A stretch of 64,000 nt of DNA from Paramacrobiotus metropolitanus (taxonomy: Eukaryota; Tardigrada; Eutardigrada; Parachela; Macrobiotidae): contig NW_026570245.1 of assembly GCF_019649055.1 (NCBI RefSeq), positions 434,001 through 498,000 of the forward strand. The letters run 5' to 3'. Positions within the stretch are counted from its first letter, which is position 1; every line of letters starts with the position of its first letter. Shown here in pieces: positions 46,886-59,276 of the stretch. A program made the position numbers and the translations under genes. The notes under the pieces were generated by a model. That model had not been told where the DNA came from. It did no database searches and saw only the letters and a list, made by a program, of their open reading frames with translations.

Positions 46886-48983
46886 TCAGTTACTGCCGGC
46901 ATCCAAATAGCGTGTCTTCAGGAACCAAACAGTGGATTTGCGCAGGGATGACAGTGGTGGTAGATTATCAGGGATGCTGTCATAACCGCTGAACGAAGCA
47001 AACCCCTCGTCTCCTGACTGATACACCTTGATCATCTGCAGCAAACAAAACAACGGTAAAAGAATTAATTCATACCGCATCTTACAAGTCAGCTGATAAT
47101 ATTCATGCAAATCCGACATGCAAGCACAAATTATACTTGGGTGTTTGTATTACCGAAAACATATTTTTCCGATGTTTATGGTCAGGATTATCCCACTCGG
47201 TGCGCAACTTTCTCTCTGTATTGACCAAGTCTTCCTTACTAACTCCCGGGTACCAACTTTCCAAAACTGTACCCACACACTCGTCGCGTTTCAAGTTAAT
47301 CGACTGCCGTTTCACCCGATAGGTCACCGTGGATGACTTCGCCTGATGTATGGAAAACAGCATCACATCCACCTCGATTACCGTTAATTTCTCACACACA
47401 TCCGCCCACAGTGGCAGCAGGGGCAGGAAATTTCCACCGCTCCAATAATCGTACACATCGATTATGGTCACTAATAAATTGACCAGCACGATGCGTGACA
47501 CTTTGACACCGTTCAGCTGCAGCATCTTTCGCAGAATGCGCAGTGGCAGGTAGCCGCTCACGTGTGTCCGATTGCCGGTCAGAATCAGCACATTGGTGGC
47601 TGGTAGAAGCAGTTTATGCAGGCGAATGGTCAGAAGTCGCTCACCGCATGTGTCCACATTTAACTCCAACCGGTAGGACAGCAACGACGCCACAAGGACA
47701 TCCCAGGTATGACAGACACTGCGACATTTCAGTTGGTCGTAGACGCTCAAGTGGGTAAATACCGCGTTCAATAAATCCACCGGTAATTCCGTGATACTGC
47801 ACTGATTTTCGTCCAGATCGATGCCACCAGTGACCTCCTGAATTTCGTAAAAGTTCCAGTGTGGCACATTAACGTTGACAAAGGTCATGTAAAAGCACTT
47901 GTGTAGAGTAAAACACGAGAAGTACAAGAAGTTGTAAATTAATGCATAGTTTAGGTAAGTAATTGAAGCTCCGTTACATAACTATTTACAACAATTGTTA
48001 ATCATCTATTAAAAAAATGAAGCTTACCAGAATTGTATTCGCGGTCTTCTTTATGGACGGCGTTTCTTTTCTGTAGCGCATTATTATCGAGAAAAGAACT
48101 CTCTGAAAGATAATGGTTTTTGATTTTGTGTTGCAGTTGCGTTCCCCCATAAATTACGAATAAAATTTAAAAACTGAAAATTAACAGTCTTTTTTAATTT
48201 ATCGAAACTATAACACTGTAATAATGTCGTTGTGAGCGTGTTGACGCTCACCTGTGCACGTGAATTGCTAACCCTTATACTGTGGTGCTACAGCATGCTC
48301 GTAATTTGTACAATACAGTACCTGCAGTATCTAGTGAATACTCTAACTTGTAAACTGCCGCATAAGACCATAAGGTTAAGAAAAAAACAAGATGTGATCA
48401 TGCAACGACAACAACGTACAGCGTGACGGTGAGGGGATGGCTGATTCGATGTTGACGTGTATTTAATTTTATCTCCCTCATATCCCAGGCCGTTTGTACC
48501 CCATTTCTCCCAGAACTGCTTATCCGCCTCCGTCCGACGGGCGCTAGTTCGATCGCGCACTACATGCTTGTAAAGCGCATTTCCTGTCAGCGGTTGGTAC
48601 TCGGTGGGCGCTTTCCGAGCCTGGCAATTCTCCACCACTTCAAGCTTCAGTTTCCCGTTGAAGTTCACTTCCACAAAGACCGTCCTCTGCGTCAGATGGG
48701 CCAGGAAGACGGCCGGATACCAGCACCATGGTTTGTCCGAGGAACGTTGAAGCAGCACCGACACAGTGTCACCACGAATGAATTTGTAGGTATCGCGTCG
48801 CATGGGCGGCTTGAAGCACTGATCGAACGGCACCAGTTGGCGATTTTGGTCAGCGTAGTCGAAGTCCACCATGACGCCCTGCCCGGGAATCACATCCCAC
48901 ACCATTCCGCGCTGCGGAAGTCCGCCGCTTCGCACAACATCCACTACACAGTGGCACTCATCCAAAACCAGTGCCGACAACAT
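46886..48983 (-). CDS. FMRP-like tandem Tudor/Agenet module fused to an F-box
   Basis: Exons 48983-48420, 48102-48028, 47837-47154 and 47035-46886 are all phase 0 and give 490 residues. Residues about 8-120 follow the two Tudor/Agenet repeats of FMRP: VDVVRSGG, DVIPGQGVMVDFDY, RQLVPFDQC, then GDTVSVLLQ, DKPWCWYPA and TVFVEVNF. The next part (YKHVV, RRTEADKQFWEKWG) resembles the FMRP region called KH0. After a 25-residue basic exon, residues about 229-265 form an F-box: ITELPVDLLNAVFTHLS, YDQLKCRSVCHTWDVLV. The rest is Leu-rich (YLPLRILRKMLQLNGVKVSR; LPLLPLWADVCEKLTVIEVD) and may be a divergent substrate-binding part. F-boxes bind Skp1 in SCF ubiquitin ligases; the FMRP module binds methylated or protein ligands (family knowledge). 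That both sit on one mRNA rests on splice-phase agreement. An acceptor-like sequence just 5' of the ATG suggests a 5' UTR intron. Confidence 0.72.
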
Positions 48984-50060
48984 TTCTGTCTGTAATCAGT
49001 GTAATGAGTGTAATCAGCAATGTTTCCCCGTGCAGCGCAGATCACAGCCTTCTCAGTTGAAGTCTGCACAAGGCTGCTTACGGTCTCATTCGACAAATTC
49101 GACAGAGTGAAAATGTAGTGAAATGCTATAAAATGGTAGATTCCGTCGTCGACGCGTTGTAACGTTTGAAAAGCAAACGGAGAACCTTCGACGTTCGGAC
49201 TTTGCAGCAATTGGAAGTTACTGGTACCAGATCGCGTACTTGGGAAAATGGTGCGTATTGCTTCAGCAGCGTTCGACCTGGGGCGGTACGGATGCGACGA
49301 GGTCATGCGATACGAGATTACTGGTTATTTCAGCGCACACGAGGAAATCGACAGCAGAAAAGAGAAGCCCGAAGTAGTTTTCCGATAACATTATTAATTT
49401 TTATTCTTGGTAAAATTTGATTTACTATATCATTAATACAGCGGTGGGACGGTGAAGAAATTACCATACCTAACTTTCTGAGCTCCACTCGTCAGTCTTT
49501 ACACCCATATATGTAGCATATCAGAATGCAATTTAGACTGTTTATCAGTGTGTGAAGATAGAATTTAAAAACTGACATTTTTTCCTTGATCATCGGTATG
49601 CTGGTTTTTCTGCAACATATGTTTTGATCGCCTCATACCCGCCAACGGTCAACCGTAAATCGGTAGCCATAAAAAATTCGATAAACAATGGTTGTAGTGC
49701 CAAGTTTCCTGCAAAGAACTAACGTTCCAACGTTATTGTAAAGCGGGATCACGCAAGGGTGGTGGCACATGGGTAAAGGCGCAATGCAACTTTATTTTCA
49801 CGATGGTGTGAAATTAAACCGCCAAAACTCACAACCAACAAACCACCTAACATGCTGTTGAAATGAAAATAACAGAGAACCGAAACCTAAATTCAATGTA
49901 TATATGCGTGATTTCATAACTTAAAAAGTACAATGTGAATGCCTCTTCGAACGCAATCTTCGACAAAAACTTAATGCATTCAGAGTTCAAACTCCCAAAA
50001 CCTGTACACAATCAATTAATTCACATGGTGTAAATCATAGAGGTAGAAAGAAGCACCGCA
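48984..50060. other. Intergenic, nothing recognised
   Basis: About 1.1 kb between the F-box gene start and the stop of the 1004-residue gene. The minus strand at 48984-49306 is open and could be 5' leader of the F-box gene; its translation shows no domain. Confidence 0.4.
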
Positions 50061-53000
50061 TCAATAATAATATCGCCCGCCAACCGGTCGGAACTGGGAT
50101 GAATCCACGGTGGTCGGTTTCACTGGACCGCAGGCCTGAATGTGCTCCCGTGTCCTGATGTGCGCCACCAGCTCTTCACTACTACCAAAGTCCACATTAC
50201 AAACACGACAGGACCGCGACGCTATATTAGCTCGTTTCGTGGGCGGCGACACAGAGTCCGATACGGAGAAACCTTCCACCCATCGAGGAGTCTAAAAACA
50301 AATGGGTGCACATCGCAAATCGGCAATAATTCAAAGTCAACCAAATTAAAAACATAACACGAGGTTTACTGAAATCATGTAGTTGTTGTAGTACAATAGC
50401 ATATCAAATTTACTTAAGCTTTTTCGTCTACGAAGAAGCAGTACATATTATATATACTGTAGTTATTTATAGATTCCGCAGCCTCCAAAGCCGTTCGAGA
50501 CTTCAAGACTTCAAGCCGATATACCTTAAATCATAATTTTGGAAAGGATGTTTGTACAACTGAAAGAAGTACATAATACATACATTTTTTATTATCAACG
50601 TACATAAAACTTAAAAGTACGTTGATAAAAAAAAATCTACAAGCCTAAATCGTCTTCAAGATCATCAATTTACGCTTCAAGCAACACAGCATCTTGCTGT
50701 CAAATAACATAAAGTATGAACAATATCTGTACATTAACACAAGCCCGGAAATTAACCAGTTAATAATTGTCCGAGCTGCGCTAACCTGAGAATCTGCTCT
50801 ACTGTCCGCCCCAGAATTCGGCTGATTTGCACCGGAAGAGAAAGCGTCTTCCATCTCGACCGTCTGTATTTCGTCAGGGGACGTCATGGCATTGTGCCGT
50901 TGACCAGTTTGACGATCATTCTCCTACGAATGATTCATGCGACAATAATCAGAAAGAGAAAACACTATTTCCGCTTCTGAGATGATGAGAATCACCGAAC
51001 ACCCGCTAGCTGATTTGGGAAAACATATAACCTAGCATCTCAAACTAAATTTCGAACGAGAAACAAACAGCAAGCAACTAACCGCCAAAGCCACTATTAA
51101 ATTGAGGAGCAGCTTGTTAACGGAGGGAGAGCTGCCCGTAGGCTCACTGTGAGATCCTGTTTCCTGTTGCGCATGAACCTGATTGGGCCGGTCCTACAAA
51201 AGGCCTTGAAAACCTTCACTTTATCCAACTGAGTTGGCTTAAATTTCACGCTGATAGTGCTTTGTTGATCAATCAACTTCAATGATTAAGGTAGGGAAAA
51301 AAATCAGTCGAGCAGAGCGAAGACCAAAAACAACTATGCTAAAGCCTATGAGATGTAAATTCATCAGATAAAGAAATCAATTCTATTGTTTAACGCTATA
51401 TGCGGGCGTGAATCGTATGTCAAATGTTACAACATTAAAAAATACTAACAAAAGAAGAGTTCCGTACCGATTCCGCATTTCGGACACTTTCATTACGAGA
51501 TCCAGTAGGATCACCAATCGAACGCCGCGGCGGTAGCTGATCATTAACAGCAAAAATATCCCCAGCAAAAGATGACGACCGTGCTGCCAGTTGCTGATAA
51601 AATTCTTCCAAAGCCGGGTCTTCTGGTCTGGCTCTCGGCGCATCCGAGCCATCAAGCGGACGCGGTGGATCCGGTCTCCGTTGCTCGGCCGGATAACGGT
51701 AATCATCACGCGGTTCATGTCTGTAACCATCGCGATCATCCACTGGCCGAAAATCTCCTCCTCTCCTCTCGTCATATCCATATCTAGAATAAATTAGCCG
51801 TTCACTATTATAACTCAATGTCAGAAAATATTCGATATGTCACCATAATGTTTATCGTAACAGGTTTCAAAAAAACTGAGGCATTTCAGAAAATAAAAGA
51901 TAAATGTATTATTTTAAAAAAACCATGCCGTCGAAAATTTTATATGGAGAATTCGAGCTGTACCGCTCCTCTGCTGTTGTATGGTATCCACCGTGCATTT
52001 CCCCAACTCGCTGCTCATGTCCGTTCCTCCTGTCATAATATTCCCTGTCCCGGTCGTTGTATGGTTCGGGACGTCGGTAATCAGTGTCACCGTAATCCAT
52101 TGTTCGGTTAATTTGCTGACGTGGTAACTCAGCTATCAACGGCTGACCAAACATAGGCAATAGCGGCTTTCGCGGGAAATCCAGCAATGGATTCGACATC
52201 CCGGGACGACAAAGCGGCGGTGGCGACGCCTGTAGCAAAGGATTATCCAAACCAGTCGGACAGGCATCCATGCGCAATACCGGCTCATCAGATGGATAAT
52301 GCAATAGTGCTGCCTTCTCGGAGCGAAGAAGAGGAAACAACGGAGCTGGTTCCGGAAGAAGAGACACTAGCGGCTTTGACTACAAGGTGAAAATACCAAA
52401 ATGTCAGCAACAAATACGCTATTATCATAATATTAACAAACACCAACCTTTGGGGGGCTTGGTTTAGGTGCTGTATAAACTGGCGCGGTGGGCTCCTCTG
52501 GAACTGTTTCCTCCGTTTCTGGATAAGTATCGACCCATCCCTGCAAAATAGGATAGTACCGTCAGTCACTTATAACAGAGCAAAAAAAACATTTTCCACC
52601 TTAGATTCCGTGGTGCTCTTTGCTGCGGCGCTTTGAATGTTCCCTGCAGACGGAAACAGCGGAGCCGGGGGTGGACCTGGCTTGCTCGCTCCTGGTTGCT
52701 GCAAGCCTTTTGGAACAACAGGTTCAACTTTGCTCTCCGTTTGTGGTTTGCTTGGTGACTGCTGCATAACAGATGTCACCGTGCTGCTTAACTGCGTTTG
52801 TGGTGACTGCTTAACAGGTGTCACCGGAATCTTATCTTTCTTCGAAAGTCCGAATCCATTGCTTTTCTGCTCCTCAACACGCTTCTCAGCCTCTTCTTTA
52901 GAGACCCGCACCGCCCGTTGCAGTGCCATGAAGCTTCGTTCTTCCGGCACCACGGGTCTGGAAACTTTTTCTGCAACCAGTGGTGCAGAAGCGAGCTGTC

Positions 53001-54889
53001 CTCGCAGCGGCGCTGATTCCATCGCAACGGGTACCCCCTTCGGGATCTCCGTGCCCAATGCCGTTGAATTTACTGGATGCGCTGTTGGAAAGCCTTCCAG
53101 AGGCGCTTGAGAATAATCATCCCTTGGCCTTTGTACATCACTTTCTGTTGTTCTAAAATCTTCGGGGAATCGCTTTTCAGATTGCGAATAACCATCACTC
53201 GGCCTTGACAATCCGGCTTCCGCCGCAGTTGGACGGACGTCTTCGCGCAATAGCTGTTCTGGATGCGAATAACTTTGTGTTGGTCGCGGCAATTCAGTCC
53301 TTACAGGTTGAAGATTCCCCTGGAATCGGTTTTCCGGCGAAGAGAAATCGCCCCGTGGCCCAGGAAATTCATTTTCTGCTGGGCGCAAATCTCCATGCAT
53401 GTGCCGTTCGGGCTGTGGATATCCGTCCCGTGATCGGACTAATTCAGTCTTAGAGGGACGAACGTCTTGTTGATATCGTCTCTCAAGTGGCGGATAATTA
53501 TCCATCAGGCTGTTTGGTTCACTCCTTGCCACATGGATATCTGGGAATCGTCCATCAGACTGTGGATAATCATCTCGAGCACTCCGCGGCTCATTGAACG
53601 TCGGTTTTGGCGGCAAGCGATCATCGACATCCATCAACAATGCCGATCGGACGGCATCCTGAAAGAGTTTCCTCTGCCCAGGCAAATCATTATCCCGCAG
53701 ATCTCCCCGCCTCGGAACGCGATCAAACTCATCCTCTAATCCGCGCTTTCTCTGATCAGGTCGGTTTTCATAAGTGTGAATGGGAGCGAAGTTCTCGTTA
53801 TGATGACGACGATCGGGGCCACCACTCAGTGGAAAGGGTTGGTAATCCGAAGAGGCTGGCGGTTGGCGCAGCGGCGGGGATGGATCCCGTCGGCGGATGG
53901 GTTGATACTCGGAATGGATGGGTTCCGGGCCACGCGAGACGAGAGCGGGACGAAACGCATAGAAATCGTCTAATAACGGGCGCCTGTCCGATGCGCGAGA
54001 CAAATCACGCTGTTGCACAGGGGAGCGTTGATCGGATGGGTACGCAGGCTGGCCCTGGTGGTCCCGACGCTGATAATGCGAGTCCACTGGAACTAAAAAT
54101 TAACAATCATTTTAGCGCTAAGAATTTACGACCTGCAACAAAACAGTCACGTTGTAACCTCCAGTATGTCACGAATATACGATTAAATGATTAAATGCAC
54201 TTCAATAAATTCTGCTCAAAATCTACAGCGAAATGGCAGACAGTATCTTTCACTTGCAAGCGGCAGATAAAATAATATACTTGTACTGTAATATACTACA
54301 AGAAACTTCACAACCATAAATTATAAGAAATTTTTCATACGGAATTACTTAATTACGGTATTTGAACCGTATTTCGTACTGATCATATAATTTATTATCT
54401 TGTGTGCCAATACATAGCTTGTAGTTATAGTTATACATAACTGCAAAAGCAGAAAGCGCGCAAGCAGAAAACAGAATTCGTACAGACCTTGCGAATAAGC
54501 CGATCGTGGTTCGCGATATCGATCCTAAAACCATTATGTTAGAAAAGGTTTGTCAAACAATTTTGAGCATGTTGTAAGATTGTTGTTTCTTAACGAGAAA
54601 CAACGATAAGCGAAGTTCTTCAGCTTGTGGCTTTCTTACCTGTGGAAAATCACTGCGGCTATCGACTCCGTGCGAATTAAGCGAACTAAAAAACAGTAAA
54701 CCACTTGACCAACTAGACGCCACATATTACAAAACTTCGAAAACCTTCCACGCACCGTGGCGAAGGCGACCGACTACGTCGACGATACGGGTCTGATGGT
54801 TCGGGAATTCTCGAATAACTGGTCGGCGCCGTCTGCTGCTGTTTGCGGAGTGCCCGGGCCAAAGGATTCCATTCGTCACTGCCATCCAT
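50061..54889 (-). CDS. Arg/Pro-rich repeat protein with C-terminal zinc finger
   Basis: Ten exons: 54889-54756, 54685-54640, 54524-54488, 54092-52600, 52540-52448, 52379-51964, 51783-51468, 51193-51083, 50923-50786 and 50291-50061. They add to 3015 nt in a closed frame (1004 residues). The N-terminus MDGSDEWNPLARALRKQQQ is followed by SRSPSPR and a long disordered region. Residues about 245-407 hold seven degenerate repeats of about 25 residues (DGYPQPER...DLRPxExE.P). Later parts are Pro/Leu-rich (NPLLDFPRKPLLPMFGQPL) and Asp/Tyr/Arg-rich (DYRRPEPYNDRDREYYDRR). Near the end CRVCNVDFGSSEELVAHIRTREH is a C2H2 finger of the U1/matrin spacing. The composition suggests a nuclear RNA-associated protein; no named orthologue is recognised. 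The donor of the seventh exon is uncertain (an alternative lies about 15 bp further). Confidence 0.78.
53089..53577 (-). repeat. Protein-level tandem repeats, about 7 x 25 codons
   Basis: Within the 1.5-kb exon of the preceding gene the frame DxYxxxExRxxxDxRPxxxExxRP recurs about seven times (DDYPQSDGR, DNYPPLERR, DGYPQPERH, GDFSSPENR, QSYSHPEQL, DGYSQSEKR, DDYSQAPLE). Spacing is regular at 24-27 residues. The DNA is diverged enough that the duplication is old and the pattern has been kept at protein level. Confidence 0.8.
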
Positions 54890-55611
54890 TTCAAAAAACA
54901 AAGAGTAGCAAGCTGTGAAACATAAATAAGAAGATTAGCGACTAGATAACATGCTGGATCCGTTGGCTAGAGTAGAACTAGTTAACAGGTTTTTGCAGCC
55001 TAAGAAGTTGGAAGACTAAAATTCCCTAAATGCATTTTCGAGGCTGTTTTGCGCTTCAAACGTAGCGCGTCGAGGCTATCATATATTGGACTGTCCTTGG
55101 GTGCCCACGGAGTTGCGCGCTGAGTCTGCCTGCCTGATGGAATTCTGTTTTGGTCTTCCTACATTTCGGAAATCTTTTCTTTATTTTTAGAAAATTAAGA
55201 TACGGTACTTTTTAAAACTTTTTAAAAGTGCTATATGCATAACAGAATTTAGTTATCAGAAATAAACTGGCTGGAACAGGAAGTGTTAAACACGAAGCGG
55301 TACTAAATCGCTACCGCCCCTAAATTTGAAAATTATTCAGTAAGCTCGGCACGGTACGCCACTTCCGCTTAAAAATTGTGGACTTGACTGTCCAGTCGAA
55401 AATTTCGAAAATTTTTAGCATGAGCAGACGGATTCAGATACTGCAGTAGCGTAATAAATCTTATCACTGCTTGTGTTTCAGTATTTTATTTACAAGTAGT
55501 TTTGAATATTTCTGGTTATCAAGCAATAGTCACCCGTCGCCGCAAAGTTTTTAGACGCGATAATAAGTACGAAGTACTGTACATCAATCTGCACGATTAT
55601 CCAGTGAAAAC
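54890..55611. other. Divergent intergenic region
   Basis: About 720 bp between a minus-strand and a plus-strand gene, expected to contain both promoters. The plus-strand frame at 55502-55921 is out of frame with the called gene and has no membrane segment or homology. No clear core element. Confidence 0.4.
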
Positions 55612-56031
55612 ATGCCTGCATCCTCTACCCAAATCGCTTATGCCGTCATCCTGGCTGTTCTCGTCGGATCTGCAGCAACATTCGTCTACGTCTTCATTAT
55701 CCGGTACCGTCGTCGTCGCGGCACTCCGCTCCGATCGCCGACCAGCGCGACCATCTCCGTGTCATCCTGTTCGCGAATCTGTGGTCCAGCGCCGCTGGCC
55801 TGGGATCCTCCGCCCGAGTACGACGCAGTGGTCAACAACGGCAAGGAGAACCGTGTCTATCTTCCACCGCCTGCCTCGCACCAGATGGGCACGTACGCCA
55901 TCGAGTACATCACCGGAATAGAACCCTCTCATCGGGTCGTGCAGCCGACGACGGAGCTGGAGACGGTATCCACGGAGCGGGGAATAATTGTTCTCACTCG
56001 GCCCTTCCCGGAGCTGCAGGTGGAGAAATAG
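55612..56031 (+). CDS. Small single-pass membrane protein with PPxY motif
   Basis: A 139-residue single-exon protein. Residues about 9-30 (AYAVILAVLVGSAATFVYVFI) are one transmembrane helix, followed by RYRRRRG, a positive stop-transfer patch that puts the C-terminus in the cytoplasm. The cytoplasmic part has DPPPEYDAV (residues 65-73), a PPxY motif of the kind that binds WW domains of Nedd4-type ubiquitin ligases. The coding part is noticeably more GC-rich than its surroundings, which supports real coding. It could be an adaptor that brings a WW ligase to a membrane cargo, in the manner of Commissureless or Ndfip, but no sequence homology to these is visible beyond the layout. No signal peptide precedes the helix. 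Confidence 0.6.
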   Translation: MPASSTQIAYAVILAVLVGSAATFVYVFIIRYRRRRGTPLRSPTSATISVSSCSRICGPAPLAWDPPPEYDAVVNNGKENRVYLPPPASHQMGTYAIEYITGIEPSHRVVQPTTELETVSTERGIIVLTRPFPELQVEK

Positions 56032-57505
56032 GGCTGCTGCCACTGTAAATGCATTATGTTCTGTGATTCTGAAATTTCCGCCCTGTGCTTGTTTGGCTTG
56101 TACTGCTAGTGTTGAAATACTTTATTTTGCGAGTCTAGCATTCTGCCGTGAGTTTTTTACTTAAACTGTTCTACAACGATTTTTACCGTCTGCGCATTTT
56201 TTTATGATGAAACATATATTTCTGCGTAATTGAAATTGGCTAATTGTTTCTGACATTTGGCTGATGAGTTCTAAAAGAATAGTGATCAGTGATGATTACT
56301 TTTTAGCTACTAGTTTAGTTTTATTCTGGAATGCTGGTTGATTGTCCAATTAAATTTAATTAGTATTTATTGCCTCTCTGATCTTATACTGCTCATAAGT
56401 TTGCTGTGTAAACAATTTAATATGGCAGTTCTCGGTTATCGTATTTTGTACAAAGTCAGATATTTCGAGATGGTTTTACAAGCTGCAGGTAGAGCGATGC
56501 CAAGAAACACCACTTAAACCGAAGTTCTGTACCTGCCCCGATGTAAATAGAATAAACAACGTAGAATGTAGGCTACATCCCAGTTTCTCTTGCCAAATCC
56601 AGCGTACATACACTACAGTGCCAAACACTGCCAATGCGAAAAAGTTTGTAAATATTTGTATTTCAAATTAAATGCACAAATTTTCATTTTTACTTTTTTA
56701 GCGATCCAGAATCCAGACGTATGCAGTCGCACTGTACAGTTACGGGATTATTACAGCAAACGATTTGGTTGAAAAACTTAATGTAAAAATATAAAAATAA
56801 AATAAATGTGGAGATTGTATCTATTCTATATAACGATAAACAGTATGTTGTTTTGGCTAAGTATTTAGTATTACTTTCATGGCCAGGCCATGGACAAAGG
56901 CTGCTTACTTGCTTGTGCACCATTTTATACCTGAATTCTGCAGTCCTGGCAAACTCAATTATTGTACCGATAATAATTTATAGGATCAAAATAGATAATG
57001 CTGTATATTTCTCGAAGATCAGTAAATACTCGTACTTGTGTTATCTGACCGTGCAGCTGAGCATCTGAATCGTAAAGGTAGCAGAAGTGATCTGTGCAAA
57101 TTAAACGTGTCGTTCTAATGCATCATTGAAGTTGTCCTGTTAACGACATGCCTTTTGAATTAATGTAGAATTACCATACCCGGGATTCAATATGTTCTAT
57201 GCTCGTCGTGTACAGTGGGTGCGTAGGCGCATGTAAATATGAGGCGATCATCTTCGCTTACAGGCAAGCGTACCGAGATTCCAGGATTAATATTGCCGAC
57301 GCGGGCTGCGCACTGCCCGTTAAAGCATTGATAAGTATCGCATGTGCATACGATATGTCTATATGCTGAATGGGAATTTTGTGACATCCTTATTAAGATA
57401 TTCCCAGTTTCCACGCATGCCCAACAGATTACCTATGGAGGTATGTTATCTCAACCCTGGGTGTTCGTTATACTGAACTGAGGTCATTAGATTCAGGCTT
57501 GATCA
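56032..57505. other. Intergenic, nothing recognised
   Basis: About 1.5 kb of AT-rich DNA between two plus-strand genes. An AATAAA site at 56800-56805 on the plus strand is one of several possible polyadenylation signals. No coding sequence recognised. Confidence 0.4.
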
Positions 57506-59276
57506 GTGTACTCCAGGAAATTAAAATTGCAAATGGCATACACATATTTTACAAACACTTCGTATCCCGGTATTACGCCTGTGCATGTGTTCGGCAACCG
57601 GAGCCTCCATTTGGTCAGCCCACAGGAATTGAAGGCCTGGTTCGCACTAACCACGGCATTCGGTATTGTTGGCGCGGTGTTGACCTTACTCTTATTCATG
57701 ATCATGGTCATCTTAAACAAATTTCGCACCGGTTCCGGCATTATGATCTCCCATTCCCAGCTAATTGACTTTATCATCTGTAGTATTCTAAATCCGGTAC
57801 AGAACGTTACAATTCTCCAAATCCAAAGTGGCCGATACACGCTCATCGACTGTCGTTTCGTGCAGTTTACACAAATACTTTTTGTTTTTGTGGGCAATTG
57901 GTCCGCAGTGCTGTTAGCCGGTAACCGGTTTGTCGCCATCGTCTTACCGCTGCATTATGGAAAGGTCACGACCAGATGGGCCCTGGCGCTGGGTATCACT
58001 ACTGCATGGATAATCTCGTTAGCCTGCAGTGTCCCGATGTATTTCAATGTGGGCGTGGTGCTGGGAATGCAGCCGACCGGAGCTTGTGGGACCGTGCAAA
58101 TTAGTGGACACTTTTTTCAAAGTGTTGGGATTGTGTCTACGTATTTTCCCATTGCGCTTCTGGGTGCAATGTACATGACGGTGTTTTTACAACAGAAATT
58201 GTGCAAGCGAGAGGCGAAGCGTCAACGGGAAGCAATGCGAAAGCGCGTTGCCTTGGCCAAAGCGTTATGTTGCTCCTTTTTATGGTACTGCCTGTGCATG
58301 TTGCCGGCGCCGGTCCTTATTAACTTTTTCCCGGATGTCTGGCGGCATGAGTTCCGTTTACTGATGTGGACACGAACGCTTCTAATTATCGGATATGCTG
58401 CCAACCCGGTATATATAATTAGCAACAATATTTACGAGTGACACTTAGATAAGTTCGACTATAAGTTTCCTCAAACCTTATTGACATTATTATAACCGGC
58501 AACCATTAATTTTATAAGCTTGCAAACCTGCAATCTACGATGCACCAGCTACATAATTTAAACTTTTTAATTCAGAAAACGATCTTAGCTTGTGATTTTT
58601 GGCGAGTTAGATTAAGTGACTATGTTTAATGTGAAATTTTAGAGATTGCTGTACACGTGAACGTGAATCGCGGTTGCATGACACAATCGGTGTCAATAAA
58701 ATATGGGAATCGCGTGATAACACGACTACACTACTTGCCGTAATTATCGAATTATAAGCCCCCCCCCCGAAATAGAAGCTCCCCCCGTAATCAGAGCCCA
58801 CCCTTCAGGTCATTTGAAAATTATAAGCTCCCCCCGAAATATAAGCCCATGGGCTTAATTAAATGCTATATAGCCCATGTTAGCGAATGCCAAACAAGTT
58901 AGTTTGAAAAACTGAAGCCCCCTCCGAAATACAAGCCCATGCCCGTAATTGGAGCCCACCCCATGAGGCGTTTGAAATATTTGTAACCCTGGGGCTCCAG
59001 TTCGATAATTACGGTGTATTGTATATCAGATTTTTGACTTTACCCCAATCTTTCTGAACGTATTCAAGTAATTGACGCGATGGCTGTTGTTCGACACGTG
59101 TTGTTCATACCTTGCAGGTATTTTTCATTTTCATCAGCCAAGAGTACATGGATGGTGGTCGAATATTGTGGAGGCGGATAGTCAACTGTAGCATGAAAAG
59201 GTCAGAAATCGTACCGACAATTTGCACCACGGTGACCGTGCAGAGGAATTCCCATCCATCACTGCTGCCGTCGTGA
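57506..59276 (+). CDS. Rhodopsin-like GPCR, third member of the NP|V-intron family
   Basis: Two exons, 57506-58408 and 59118-59276, separated by a 709-bp phase-0 intron at NP|V in TM7; 353 residues (or nine fewer from the next ATG). It shares with the pair at 7932-11595 the features NKFRTGSGIMISH (compare NTGSGALIAH), FVGNWSAVLLAGNRFVAIVLP with NRF for DRY, SFLWYCLCMLPAP in TM6 and the identical intron site. The last exon starts VFFIFISQEYMDGGRILW, so NPxxY becomes NPVFF. The N-terminus has NTS and NRS sequons. Reading through the donor gives NPVYIISNNIYE and a stop, which would lose the cytoplasmic helix. The intron contains an inverted-repeat element. Ligand unknown. Confidence 0.87.
58738..59014. 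mobile_element. 277-bp MITE-like element with terminal inverted repeats
   Basis: The ends ccgtaattatcgaattataagcc (58738 onward) and its imperfect inverse ..ttcgataattacgg (ending 59014) form terminal inverted repeats with a perfect 14-bp outer block. The interior consists of diverged copies of a C-rich motif (gaagcccccnccgaaataNaagcccatg; ggagcccacccc), including a (C)10 run near 58760. It lies wholly in the intron of the GPCR at 57506-59276. It has no transposase, so it would be non-autonomous. No clear target-site duplication is visible. Confidence 0.75.

Noticed and set aside
47155-47838. F-box exon as a separate gene starting MYFSCFTLHKCF upstream
   Set aside because: The extension upstream of 47837 has no domain and contains a good acceptor (attcag) exactly at the point that keeps phase with the upstream exons.
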